DNA of 64,000 nt, taken from Paractinoplanes ferrugineus (lineage in GTDB: Bacteria; Actinomycetota; Actinomycetes; Mycobacteriales; Micromonosporaceae). Made by a program: the position numbers and the translations under genes. The notes beneath the pieces were generated by a model that was not told the DNA's origin, did not search any database, and saw only the letters and a list, made by a program, of their open reading frames with translations. Positions 8,591 through 17,209 of this stretch are shown piece by piece. Each line of letters begins with the position of its first letter. Position 1 is the stretch's first letter. The stretch is from the NCBI RefSeq assembly GCF_016862195.1, contig NZ_BOMM01000040.1:1-64000 (forward strand). Reading direction: 5' to 3'.

Positions 8591-9141
8591 CGCTGCGAGC
8601 CGACGCCCGGCGCAACGTCGAGGGCATCCGGCAGGCGGCCCTCGACGTCTTCCGCACCGGCGGCCTGACCACCCCGATGGACGAGGTGGCCAAGGCCGCC
8701 GGCGTCAGCAAGGGCACGATCTACCACCGGTTCGGCAGTCGGCGGGGGCTGATCGACGCGGTGGTCGACGAACTGGTGGCCGAGCGCATCGCCGCCCTCG
8801 TCGCCAAGGTCCAGGCGCTCGACGGGCCGCTGGAACGCTTCGAGGCGTACCTGCGCGGGATCTGGCTGCTCCAGTTCGACGAACCGGCCGCCAACGACGT
8901 GCTGATGCGGGCGCTGCCCGACTCCGAACCGCTGAGCAACCTCTGCGACCGGGCCTGCGAGTTCGCCCGCGACCTGCTGGGCGACGCGCAGCGGGTGGGT
9001 GCCGTGCGGGCCGACCTCACCCCGGAGGACCTGACCCACCTGATCCTCGAACGCGGTGCCGTCGTGCGGGCGTGCGACCAGCAGACCCGCGACGACTACG
9101 ACCGGCGCCTCGGGTTCGCGCTGAGGGGACTGCGCCCGTAA
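8587..9141 (+). CDS. TetR family transcriptional regulator
   Basis: A 184-residue regulator. The N-terminal helix-turn-helix is complete: TPMDEVAKAAGVSKGTIYHR followed by FGSRRGLIDAVV. The C-terminal half is a helical ligand/dimerisation domain. It overlaps the oxidoreductase gene by four bases (ATGA), so it is the third cistron of the peptide operon and most likely autoregulates it through the dyad at 7742-7769. Its 3' end overlaps a convergent gene by 46 bp. Confidence 0.92.
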   Translation: MTLRADARRNVEGIRQAALDVFRTGGLTTPMDEVAKAAGVSKGTIYHRFGSRRGLIDAVVDELVAERIAALVAKVQALDGPLERFEAYLRGIWLLQFDEPAANDVLMRALPDSEPLSNLCDRACEFARDLLGDAQRVGAVRADLTPEDLTHLILERGAVVRACDQQTRDDYDRRLGFALRGLRP

Positions 9142-9524
9142 CGGACGTGCGGGAACGGGATCGACAGCCAGGCGAGGCCGGCCGCGGTGCCGACCAGGAC
9201 CGGGGCGAAGAGCCAGTGCCAGTACGGCGTCTCGACCCCGTCGACCGCCGGCACGAGCACCGCCTGAACCGCGAGGATAAGCGCGACCACCGCCGCGATC
9301 GTGTAATCCCGCGACCGGTAACGCCGCACCGCCGGCCGCCGCGACACCGGGTAGACCCCCGGGTTCTCGTCGATCACCCGCTCCGCGACCGCCGCCGGCA
9401 CCCCGCGCAGGAACAGGTCACCGCCACGAATCGGGTCCGGCGCCGGGCCGTACCGGTCCGGAATCGACAGGCGAGGCACCACTTCCGCCGGGACCAGCAG
9501 ATTCACCCGTTCCCCCGCCACCAT
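9096..9524 (-). CDS. Small membrane protein of unknown function (two TM segments)
   Basis: A 142-residue protein with a soluble N-terminal half rich in Pro and Arg (about 1-70). Two hydrophobic segments follow: YTIAAVVALILAVQAVLV (about 74-92) and HWLFAPVLVGTAAGLAWL (about 102-120). The ATG at 9524 has a good upstream GGGGAGG site. No family was recognised. It overlaps the convergent tetR gene by 46 bp, an arrangement common in compact genomes. TAAATT about 50 bp upstream could be its -10. Confidence 0.65.
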   Translation of the reverse strand: MVAGERVNLLVPAEVVPRLSIPDRYGPAPDPIRGGDLFLRGVPAAVAERVIDENPGVYPVSRRPAVRRYRSRDYTIAAVVALILAVQAVLVPAVDGVETPYWHWLFAPVLVGTAAGLAWLSIPFPHVRYGRSPLSANPRRRS

Positions 9525-9640
9525 CGCGCCGCCTCCCCTGGATCTTCGGCGACCGGAATTTACTGCATTCGATCATCCAAGGTCCACACCCGGCCCACCG
9601 TCATATTGATCTTCGGATCGGTACGCCTCGGGGGTTCGTC

Positions 9641-9892
9641 ATGTACCACAGCTGGTGGCCTCATCTGCGCACCTGGGGACACGCCCACCTGAGTGCGGCT
9701 CGTCGTGGGGCGATCAGCTACTACGTGACCTTCGCGTCAACGGTGCCGGCCAAGGCCGACTACCTCCGGGACGTGCCGTCGACCGACGAGGAAACGGCAT
9801 TGCATCGTCCCGACTTGCCGTTCGCGGTGGTACGTCGGCCGGGGATCACCTGGCCGGCGACAGAGGCGGAGTGTGCTGCGCGATGGCGGTGA
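9641..9892 (+). CDS. Small hypothetical protein, possibly a truncated gene
   Basis: An 83-residue reading frame beginning MYHSWWPHLRTWGHAHLSAA with a G-rich stretch 6-10 nt before the ATG. Third codon positions are GC-rich through about residue 60, as in a real gene. The last 16 codons overlap the convergent hydrolase gene by 47 bp. No known family was recognised. It could be an intact small protein or the 5' part of a gene cut by rearrangement. Confidence 0.4.
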   Translation: MYHSWWPHLRTWGHAHLSAARRGAISYYVTFASTVPAKADYLRDVPSTDEETALHRPDLPFAVVRRPGITWPATEAECAARWR

Positions 9893-10745
9893 CGAGGTCG
9901 GGCCAGAGTGGGGTCGGGCGGTCGTGTCCCATGTCCGGTACCAGCATGAGCTTTGCGCCGGGGATGAGTTCGGCCGTCCGCCTGCCCCCGCTGGGGTCGA
10001 TGAGGGTGTCGTCCAGTCCATGGACGACCAGGGTCGGGACCCGCAGTTGCGCCAGGTCGCCGGCGCGCGAACCGTCCAGGACCATCGCGCCGAGCTGGCG
10101 TGGGATGCCGGCCGGATAGTGGGCGCGGTCGTAGCTCGCCGCTGCCGACCGCCGCAGTCCCTCGACGTCGGGGTAGCGGCGCGATGCCCACACCAGCTCG
10201 CGGTCGGCGGCGGCGATATAGCCGTCGCGGTCGGCCGGCCGGGGGGTGAACAGGACCTGCTGAGCCTCAGGCGTGGACTGTCCCACCTCGGGTTCGCCCG
10301 TCGAGGACATCATGGATGTCAGCGTGCGGATCCGGGACGGATGCTCGATCGCCATCCGCTGGGCGATCATGCCGCCCATCGAGGCGCCGACAACATGCGC
10401 GTGCTCGATCCCCAGTGCCGTGAGCAGGTTGATGCCGTCGGCGGCCATATCCGAGAGGGTGTAGGGAATCATTTTCCGGGCTGCCGGAATGTCACCGCCG
10501 CTGACCGCACCGATGAACGCCGTCAGATCGACCGGGTGGTGTTCCCACTTCGTCGACAGACCGCAGTCCCGGTTGTCGTACCTGATCACCTGACGACCCT
10601 GCGCGGCGAGCATCCGGCACAGGCCCTCGGGCCACGCGATCAGCTGCGCTCCGAAGCCCATGACGAGCAGCACCGCGGGATCGCGCGGGCGCCCGAACGT
10701 CTCGTAGGCGAGCTGAACGTCGGAGGAGACCCTGGCTACCGGCAC
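9846..10745 (-). CDS. Alpha/beta fold hydrolase
   Basis: A 299-residue hydrolase of the TAP/haloalkane-dehalogenase-like group. The oxyanion region LLVMGFGAQ, the conserved DNRDCGLS strand-turn, the nucleophile elbow GASMGG and a late VVHGLDD acid turn are all visible. The catalytic His sits in DMGHDRP near the end. The longest frame extends to 10886, but homology begins with VARVSSDVQLAYETFG, so the GTG at 10745 was chosen. No signal peptide is evident. The substrate is unknown. Confidence 0.88.
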   Translation of the reverse strand: MPVARVSSDVQLAYETFGRPRDPAVLLVMGFGAQLIAWPEGLCRMLAAQGRQVIRYDNRDCGLSTKWEHHPVDLTAFIGAVSGGDIPAARKMIPYTLSDMAADGINLLTALGIEHAHVVGASMGGMIAQRMAIEHPSRIRTLTSMMSSTGEPEVGQSTPEAQQVLFTPRPADRDGYIAAADRELVWASRRYPDVEGLRRSAAASYDRAHYPAGIPRQLGAMVLDGSRAGDLAQLRVPTLVVHGLDDTLIDPSGGRRTAELIPGAKLMLVPDMGHDRPTPLWPDLVTAIAQHTPPLSPAR

Positions 10746-10942
10746 CGGATGATCATCCCAGCGCGACGCCGCGGCCGGCGCGGTATTTTCGCCGCCCACC
10801 ACGCCATCACGGAGCGTGCAGGCGATCTGTCCGGCCGCGTCAGCACCTTTCGGCCGAGCTGCTCCGCCCGGCTCCGCGACGACCACACCACCGGCGAATG
10901 GTCTTCAGCGGGGACTGACCCGGGCGGGCAACGATCGATCAA

Positions 10943-11074
10943 TCAATCACGCTTGCGGCGCCGGAGCCCGAAACTGGCGACAAAGCCGATGAGAACGACA
11001 AGGCCGTTCCCCGCCACCGGGACCGGGCCGGTGGCGAGGAACGGCAGTGACCGGAAACGGCCTGTTCGATTCAC
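10943..11074 (-). CDS. 43-residue peptide with a sorting-signal-like tail
   Basis: The frame from GTG 11074 encodes VNRTGRFRSLPFLATGPVPV, then AGNGLVVLIGFVASFGLRRRKRD and stop. The end (a PVPVAGNG stretch, a short hydrophobic helix and a basic RRRKR tail) resembles a PEP-CTERM or sortase-type sorting signal without the protein it would normally be attached to. No convincing ribosome site lies upstream. It may be a single-TM peptide or the surviving 3' end of a lost surface-protein gene. It lies 35 bp downstream of the phosphoketolase gene on the same strand. Confidence 0.35.
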   Translation of the reverse strand: MNRTGRFRSLPFLATGPVPVAGNGLVVLIGFVASFGLRRRKRD

Positions 11075-11109
11075 CCGGGACCGTTGGCCGATCCCGTACT
11101 CGAATGGTG

Positions 11110-13485
11110 TCAGCCTCGCGGGGCGAGTGACCAATCGCGGACCTCGGGCATGTCCTCGAGGTTCTCGACGACGTAGAGCTCGTGCTTGGCCAGCTGGGCC
11201 TCGCACCACGCCTTGAGGTCGGCGGCGCCGCGCGGGAGGCGTTTGGCGTTGTTGATGGCGTCCATGACGAGGTGGTAGCGGGAGGTCTTGTTGCGGACCG
11301 TCATGTCGAACGGGGTGGTCGTGGTGCCCTGCTCGATGAAGCCGCGCACGCGGAAGCGGTCGGCGTCGGGGCGGCCGTGGACGACCTGGTGGATGGCGCC
11401 GGGGTAGCCGTGGAAGGCGAAGACGACGTCGACGGTGTCGGTGAACAGTTCGGTGAACTGGACCTCCGACATGCCGTGCGGGTGGTCCTTGGGGCGGGGC
11501 AGGCTCATCAGGTTGACCACGTTGACGACGCGGGTCTTGAATCCGGGCAGGCGCTCCTTGAGGATCTGGGCGGCGGCCACGGTCTCCATGGTGACCACGT
11601 CGCCGGCGCACGCCAGCACGATGTCAGGATCGGTCACGCCGTCGTCGGTGCCGGCCCAGTCCCAGATGCCGGCGCCGCGGGCGCAGTGGGCGATCGCCTC
11701 GTCCATCGAGAGGTATTGCAGCTGGGGCTGCTTGTCGATGACGATCAGGTTGACGTAGCTGCGGGACCGGAAGCAGTGGTCGGCGACCGACAGCAGGGTG
11801 TTCGCGTCCGGCGGCAGGTAGACGCGGGCCACGTTGCCGCGCTGGTTGAGCACGACCTGGAGCAGGCCGGGGCCCTGGTGGCTGAAGCCGTTGTGGTCGT
11901 TACGCCACGCGGTGCTGGTCAGCAGGATGTTCAGGGACGGCACCTTGGCGCGCCACGGCAGGTGCGCGGCCTCCTGCAGCCACTTGCCGTGCTGCACCGT
12001 CTGCGACGCGCTGACCATGGCGAACGCCTCGTAGGTGGCGAACAGGCCGTGCCGGCCGGTCAGGTTGTAGCCCTCGAGCCAGCCGTGGCAGTTGTGCTCG
12101 CTGAGCACCTCCATGACGCGGCCGTCGGGGCCGAGCTTCACGTCGCCCGGGACGGTCCGCTCCATGAATGCCCGGTCGGACACCTCGAAGACGGCACCGA
12201 GCCGGTTGGAGTTGGTCTCGTCGGGGCAGAACAGCCGGAACCGGTCGGGGCTCGACGTGTAGATGTCGCGCATCATCTCGCCGAGTCTGCGCGTCGATTC
12301 GGCGCGTTCGGCACCGGGCACCTTGACGTCGACCGCGTATGTGCGGAAGTCCGGCATGTCGAGGTCGCGGGTGAGCAGGCCGCCGTTCGCGTGCGGGCTG
12401 GCGCTCATCCGCAGGTTGCCCTCCGGGGCGGCGTCCCGGACGAGCGCCACCGGCGCGCCGGTGGCGTCGAAGAGCTCTTCCGGACGGTACGACCGGAGCC
12501 ACTGCTCCAGCATCTTGAGGTGTTCGGGGTTCTCCCGCACGCCGGACAGCGGCACCTGGTGCGCCCGCCAGGTGCCCTCCACCAGCACGCCGTCGACCTC
12601 GTGCGGCCCGGTCCAGCCCTTCGGCGAACGGAGGATGATCACCGGCCAGCGGACGTCGTCGCGGCCGTCCTTCTTGTCCTGGATGGCCTGGTAGGCCTCG
12701 GCCAGGGCGGCGGCGAACCGCTGGTGCATGCCCGGCAGGTCGCCGCCGGACACCTCGATGATCTGGTAACCGTGTCCGCGCAGCAGCGATCGGACGTCCT
12801 CCGGGTCCTTGCGGCCGAGCACGGTCGGGCCGGAGATCTTGCCGTCGTTGAGGTGCAGGATCGGCAGCACGGCGCCGTCGCGCTGCGCGTTGATGAAGCT
12901 GATGCCCTTCCAGGAACCCTCGAGCGGGCCGGTCTCGGCCTCCCCGTCACCGACGACCGCGATGGCGAGCAGGTCGGGGTTGTCCATGACCGCGCCGAAC
13001 GCGTGCACCAGCACGTAGCCGAGTTCGCCGCCCTCGTGGATGGAGCCCGGCGTGGTCACCGAAACGTGGCTCGGGATGCCGCCCGGGCTGGAGAACTGGC
13101 GGAACAGCTTGAGCAGGCCGCCCTCGTCGAGGGTGATGCCCGGGAAGTGCTCGGTGTACGTGCCCTCCAGGTAGCCCGCCGCCACCAGGGCGGGGCCGCC
13201 GTGCCCGGGGCCGGCCAGGTAGATGGCCTCCTGCCCGGTGTGCTGGATGAGCCGGGACACGTGCGCGTAGATGAAGGACAGCCCGGGGCTGGTGCCCCAG
13301 TGTCCGAGCAGCCGCGGTTTGATGTGGTCCGCGGTCAGGGGCTCGCGGAGCAGCGGGTTGGCCTTCAGATAGATCTGACCGATGGTCAGATAGTTGTTGG
13401 CCCGCCACCAGGCGTCCAGCCTGTCGAGATCTTCCTGACTGGGCTCGCCCAGGGTACGGACAAGATCGGCACTGACTGTCGTCAC
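11110..13485 (-). CDS. xfp: Phosphoketolase (xylulose-5-P/fructose-6-P)
   Basis: A ThDP-dependent enzyme of 791 residues (family 780-830) that cleaves xylulose 5-phosphate, and often fructose 6-phosphate, with phosphate to acetyl phosphate. Signatures are present in order: GHWGTSPGLSF (about 61-71), GPGHGGPA (about 92-99), EGGELGYVL (about 151-159), and the ThDP/Mg site VVGDGEAETGPLEGSW (about 167-182). The C-terminal domain reads normally to VRDWSLAPRG. The GTG at 13485 follows GAAAGGAAA. No acetate kinase gene is adjacent. Confidence 0.97.
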   Translation of the reverse strand: MTTVSADLVRTLGEPSQEDLDRLDAWWRANNYLTIGQIYLKANPLLREPLTADHIKPRLLGHWGTSPGLSFIYAHVSRLIQHTGQEAIYLAGPGHGGPALVAAGYLEGTYTEHFPGITLDEGGLLKLFRQFSSPGGIPSHVSVTTPGSIHEGGELGYVLVHAFGAVMDNPDLLAIAVVGDGEAETGPLEGSWKGISFINAQRDGAVLPILHLNDGKISGPTVLGRKDPEDVRSLLRGHGYQIIEVSGGDLPGMHQRFAAALAEAYQAIQDKKDGRDDVRWPVIILRSPKGWTGPHEVDGVLVEGTWRAHQVPLSGVRENPEHLKMLEQWLRSYRPEELFDATGAPVALVRDAAPEGNLRMSASPHANGGLLTRDLDMPDFRTYAVDVKVPGAERAESTRRLGEMMRDIYTSSPDRFRLFCPDETNSNRLGAVFEVSDRAFMERTVPGDVKLGPDGRVMEVLSEHNCHGWLEGYNLTGRHGLFATYEAFAMVSASQTVQHGKWLQEAAHLPWRAKVPSLNILLTSTAWRNDHNGFSHQGPGLLQVVLNQRGNVARVYLPPDANTLLSVADHCFRSRSYVNLIVIDKQPQLQYLSMDEAIAHCARGAGIWDWAGTDDGVTDPDIVLACAGDVVTMETVAAAQILKERLPGFKTRVVNVVNLMSLPRPKDHPHGMSEVQFTELFTDTVDVVFAFHGYPGAIHQVVHGRPDADRFRVRGFIEQGTTTTPFDMTVRNKTSRYHLVMDAINNAKRLPRGAADLKAWCEAQLAKHELYVVENLEDMPEVRDWSLAPRG

Positions 13486-13623
13486 GGTGGGTTTCCTTTC
13501 ACGGATCTTCGTCTGCCTTCGAACCTACGTGTTCGGGGAATCGGTTCCGAAGGGTCTTTCGGCCCTCCGGGTGACTTTTCGGCGACGCTGAACCTCTTCC
13601 GCCGCGGATCCGTTCCACCTGGG

Positions 13624-15306
13624 GTGCAGCCCGATGCCCCACTCCCCCCACGCTCCCGGATTCGCAGCTTCTTCGCCCTGTTTTCCCGCCCCGCGGCTTC
13701 CCGAACGCTGACGGTCCTGGCGGGTCTGTACCTCTTTGTCGCGTTGGTGTTTCCGAACGTCGTGACCCGGCTGACCCCGCTCGGCTTCCTCCGCATCCCG
13801 GTCGAGGGTGCCTTCCTCATCGCGCTGCTGATGACCCCGCCCCGGGCCCGGCGCGTGGTCGGCATCGCCGTCGGCGTCGTGCTCGGCTGGCTGATCATCG
13901 AGAAGTGCCTGGACATGGGCTTCTTCTCGGAGCTGAACCGGCCGTTCGACCCGGTCCTCGACTGGGTGCTGTTCGACGACGCGTACAGCTTCGTCGTCGA
14001 CTCCTACGGCAGGGCCGCCGCCGTCGGCGCGATCGCCGCCATCGTCCTGCTGGTCGCCGCGATCATGGCGCTGACCACCTGGGCGACCCTGCGCGTCGGC
14101 CGGCTGGTCGGCGCGCACCAGCGCCGCTCGCTGGTCGCGGCGGGCGGCGTCGCGGTCGCCTGGGCGGCCACCTTCGCCCTCGGCGCGTCCTTCAACGGGA
14201 CGGTGCCGGTCGCCGCGCGCTCCACCGCCACCTACGCGTGGGACCGGGCGCACCAGGCGCAGGCCGGGTTCGCCGACGCGGCCAACTTCAAGAAAGAGGT
14301 CGCCGCGGACGCGTACGCCGGCGTGGCCCCCGACAAGATGCTGACCGCCCTGAAGGGCAAGGACGTGATCTTCACGTTCGTCGAGAGCTACGGGCGCAGC
14401 GCGGTCGAGCACCCGGCCCTGGCGCCGATCGTCGACCCGGTCCTCGACGCCGGCACGGTCTCGTTGCGCAAGGCCGGTTACGGCTCGCAGTCGGGCTGGC
14501 TCACCTCGCCCACCTTCGGCGGGGGCAGCTGGCTCGCGCACTCCACCTTCGAGTCGGGCCTGTGGATCAACAACGAGCAGCGCTACCGCAACCTGGTCGC
14601 CAGCAACCGGCTGACCCTGACGCGGGCGTTCAAGAATGCGTCCTACAAGACCGTGAGCGTCATGCCGGGGGCCACCCGCGCGTGGCCGGAGGGCAGCTTC
14701 TACGGGTACGACGCGGTCTGGGACAGCCGTAACCTCGGTTACCAGGGCCCCAAGTTCTCCTGGGCGCCGATGCCCGACCAGTACACGCTCAAGCAGCTCA
14801 ACACGGTCGAGTACAAGAAGCCCGGCCGCCAACCGCTGATGATCGAGATGCCGCTCGTCTCCAGCCACACCCCGTGGGCGCCGATCCCCGACTACCTAGA
14901 CGACTGGGACTCGATCGGTGACGGATCGGTCTACGCCTCGATGGTCGCCGACGGCAAGAAGCCCAAGGCGCTGTGGGCGAACCCGCGCGACGTCCGCCCG
15001 GAGTACGGCAAGTCGATCGTCTACTCGGTGACCTCCCTGGTCAACTGGGTCATCAAGTACGGCGACGACAACCTCGTCCTGGTCTTCCTGGGTGATCACC
15101 AGCCGTCGCCGATCGCGTCCGGCGCCGGCGCCAGCCACGACGTGCCGATCTCGATCGTCACCAAGGACCGGGCCGTGCTCGACCGGATCGCCGACTGGAA
15201 GTGGGCCGACGGACTGCACCCCAAGGGCGACACCCCGGTCTGGCCGATGAACGCGTTCCGGGACCGGTTCTTCACCGCGTTCGGCCCGAAGGTGGCAGCG
15301 TCCTAG
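13624..15306 (+). CDS. LTA-synthase/phosphoglycerol-transferase-like membrane sulfatase-fold protein
   Basis: About 560 residues. The N-terminal third holds four or five membrane segments, among them LTVLAGLYLFVALVFPNVV and IAAIVLLVAAIMALTTWAT. An extracellular alkaline-phosphatase-superfamily domain follows. Metal-site elements are visible: DVIFTFVESYGRS, the nucleophile region SPTFGGGSWLAHSTFESG, and VFLGDHQPSP near the end. Family members transfer phosphoglycerol-type groups or hydrolyse sulfate/phosphate esters at the outer membrane face. The frame stays open far upstream, antisense to phosphoketolase; GTG 13624 is the first start before the hydrophobic core, and the true start is uncertain by some codons. 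Confidence 0.85.
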   Translation: MQPDAPLPPRSRIRSFFALFSRPAASRTLTVLAGLYLFVALVFPNVVTRLTPLGFLRIPVEGAFLIALLMTPPRARRVVGIAVGVVLGWLIIEKCLDMGFFSELNRPFDPVLDWVLFDDAYSFVVDSYGRAAAVGAIAAIVLLVAAIMALTTWATLRVGRLVGAHQRRSLVAAGGVAVAWAATFALGASFNGTVPVAARSTATYAWDRAHQAQAGFADAANFKKEVAADAYAGVAPDKMLTALKGKDVIFTFVESYGRSAVEHPALAPIVDPVLDAGTVSLRKAGYGSQSGWLTSPTFGGGSWLAHSTFESGLWINNEQRYRNLVASNRLTLTRAFKNASYKTVSVMPGATRAWPEGSFYGYDAVWDSRNLGYQGPKFSWAPMPDQYTLKQLNTVEYKKPGRQPLMIEMPLVSSHTPWAPIPDYLDDWDSIGDGSVYASMVADGKKPKALWANPRDVRPEYGKSIVYSVTSLVNWVIKYGDDNLVLVFLGDHQPSPIASGAGASHDVPISIVTKDRAVLDRIADWKWADGLHPKGDTPVWPMNAFRDRFFTAFGPKVAAS

Positions 15307-15365
15307 GGCCCGGAATCCGCGGTTGACCCCTCCCGGGACGCACCGATCATTGGTAGCGTCGCGCC

Positions 15366-16739
15366 ATGCCGACGGATTCCGGAGTTGATCGAGCTCGTCT
15401 CGCCGCCCTGTTCGCCCGCGAGCGGTCCTCCTTCGCCGCCCGGCGCCCGCGTTCCGCAGCCGCGCACGCGGGCGCCGACCACTTGTTCGGCCGCGTCCCG
15501 ATGACGTGGATGAACAAGAACGCCGCCGGATTCCCGATCTACGCCGCCTCCGCCCGCGGGGCCCGGCTGACCGACCTCGACGGCCACACCTACGTCGACT
15601 TCTGCCTGGGCGACACGGGCGCGATGGCCGGCCACTCCCCCGCCCCGGTCGTCGAGGCGGTGACCCGGCAACTGGCCGACGCCGGCGGCGCCACCACGAT
15701 GCTGCCCACCGAGGACGCGGCGTGGGTCGGCGCCGAACTGGCCCGGCGCTTCGGCCTGCCGTACTGGAGCTTCGCCCTGACCGCGACCGACGCGAACCGC
15801 TGGGCCATCCGGCTGCTGCGGGCCGTGTCGGGCCGGCCGAAGATCCTGGTGAACAGCTACTGCTACCACGGGTCGGTGGACGAGTCGCTCATCGTGGTCG
15901 GCCCCGACGGCCACGGCATGTCCCGCGAGGGCAACGTCGGCGCCCCCACCGACGTGACCACGACCTCGCGGGTCGCCGAGTTCAACGACCTCGCCGGCCT
16001 CGAGCGCGAACTGGCCCACGGCGACGTGGCGGCGGTGCTGATGGAACCGGCGCTGACCAACATCGGCATCGTGCTGCCCGCCCCCGGCTACCTCGCCGGC
16101 GTCCGCGAGCTGACCCGCCGGTACGGCACCTATCTGATGAACGACGAGACCCACACCTTCTCGGCCGGCCCGGGCGGGGCGACCGCGGCCTGGGGGCTGG
16201 AACCGGACGTGCTGACGATCGGCAAGTCGATCGCCGGCGGCATCCCGATCGGGGCGTACGGGCTGTCCGCGTCCCTGGCCGACGCGCTGACCGCCCGCGC
16301 CGACCTCGACCTGGTCGACATGGGCGGTGTCGGCGGCACCCTGGCCGGCAACCCGGTCTCGCTGGCCGCCGCCCGGGCCACGCTGGAGTCGGTGCTGACC
16401 GAGGAGGCGTTCGCGGGCATGATCGCGACCGCTGCCGAGTTCGCCACCGGGGTCCGCAAGCTGATCGAATCGGCCCGCCTGCCGTGGTCGGTCGCGCAGC
16501 TGGGAGCCCGGGTCGAATACCGCTTCGCCGACCCCGCGCCGGTCAACGGCACCGAGTCGGCCGCGTCGGCCGACCCCGAACTGGAGGACTTCCTGCACGT
16601 CTACCTGGCCAACCGGGGCATCCTGCTGACCCCGTTCCACAACATGGCCCTGATGTCGCCGGCGACCACCCTCGACGACGTGGCCCGCCACCACGAGGTC
16701 TTCGCCGAGGCCCTCGCGGAACTCACCGGCCCGGCTTGA
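15366..16739 (+). CDS. Class III PLP-dependent aminotransferase (GSA-aminomutase-like)
   Basis: A 457-residue protein of the aspartate aminotransferase-family class III group related to glutamate-1-semialdehyde aminomutase. It shows the substrate-side LTDLDGHTYVDFCLGDTGAM, the NDETHTFSAGPGG motif (PLP-nitrogen Asp) and the Schiff-base lysine in LTIGKSIAGGIPIGAYG. Length fits the family. The ATG lies 6 nt after TAGCGT (15354-15359), so it is probably leaderless. No tetrapyrrole genes are nearby, so a role outside haem synthesis is likely; the substrate is unknown. Confidence 0.92.
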   Translation: MPTDSGVDRARLAALFARERSSFAARRPRSAAAHAGADHLFGRVPMTWMNKNAAGFPIYAASARGARLTDLDGHTYVDFCLGDTGAMAGHSPAPVVEAVTRQLADAGGATTMLPTEDAAWVGAELARRFGLPYWSFALTATDANRWAIRLLRAVSGRPKILVNSYCYHGSVDESLIVVGPDGHGMSREGNVGAPTDVTTTSRVAEFNDLAGLERELAHGDVAAVLMEPALTNIGIVLPAPGYLAGVRELTRRYGTYLMNDETHTFSAGPGGATAAWGLEPDVLTIGKSIAGGIPIGAYGLSASLADALTARADLDLVDMGGVGGTLAGNPVSLAAARATLESVLTEEAFAGMIATAAEFATGVRKLIESARLPWSVAQLGARVEYRFADPAPVNGTESAASADPELEDFLHVYLANRGILLTPFHNMALMSPATTLDDVARHHEVFAEALAELTGPA

Positions 16740-16986
16740 CCGTCGCCCCGAGCAGGCTCTCGTCGCGGACCTGCGCGATCACCGCCGCGGCCATCTCGGC
16801 CCCCCAGCCCACCCGGGCGTGTTCCCGCAGAACGGTCTCGGTGTCGACGTCGAGTCGCTCGGCGATCTCGGCGATCCGCTCGGACATCTCCTCCTCGACG
16901 GTCCGCCGATCGATCATCATGCCGCGCTGACGCATCGTCGTTACGAACTCGTCGACCAGGCGGGCGAGTGTCGTTCCTGCTGGCAC
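16723..16986 (-). CDS. Small hypothetical helical protein
   Basis: An 87-residue acidic, helix-rich protein starting MPAGTTLARLVDEFVTTMRQ and containing EEEMSERIAEIAERLDVDTE. The GTG at 16986 is preceded by GAGGAG with about 7 nt spacing, which supports a real gene. Its 3' end overlaps the convergent aminotransferase gene by 17 bp. No domain was recognised; the composition suits a small DNA- or protein-binding protein, but no function can be assigned. Confidence 0.65.
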   Translation of the reverse strand: MPAGTTLARLVDEFVTTMRQRGMMIDRRTVEEEMSERIAEIAERLDVDTETVLREHARVGWGAEMAAAVIAQVRDESLLGATVKPGR

Positions 16987-17152
16987 TTTGTGTCTCCTCG
17001 GGCTCGTCGATCATGACGATGACCCACAGTGTGAGCAACGTCGGGCTCGAACACCCGGCGACGCGACTGCCAAGATCGGCAGGTCCGCCGTACGGGGTCG
17101 GCCGTTCGACTAACTCGGGCACGGCCCGGACGGTCACGGGAGGAGCGGCGGC

Positions 17153-17209
17153 ACTCAGACCTGCAGGGCCGACTCAGACCTGCAGGGCCGACTCAGACCT
17201 GCAGGGCCA
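17153..17209. repeat. 19-bp tandem repeat x3 spanning the stop codon of the CYTH gene
   Basis: ACTCAGACCTGCAGGGCCG is present at 17153-17171, 17172-17190 and, with one mismatch, 17191-17209. The copy at 17191 is the 3' end of the minus-strand gene including its TGA (17193-17195). The other two lie downstream and carry the same TGA. Because the unit is 19 bp, the extra stops fall in all three frames. Confidence 0.9.

Noticed and set aside
11182..13623. Long upstream extension of the sulfatase-like frame across the phosphoketolase gene
   Set aside because: The extension has shadow-type composition; only the part after about 13624 looks like protein and begins with membrane helices.
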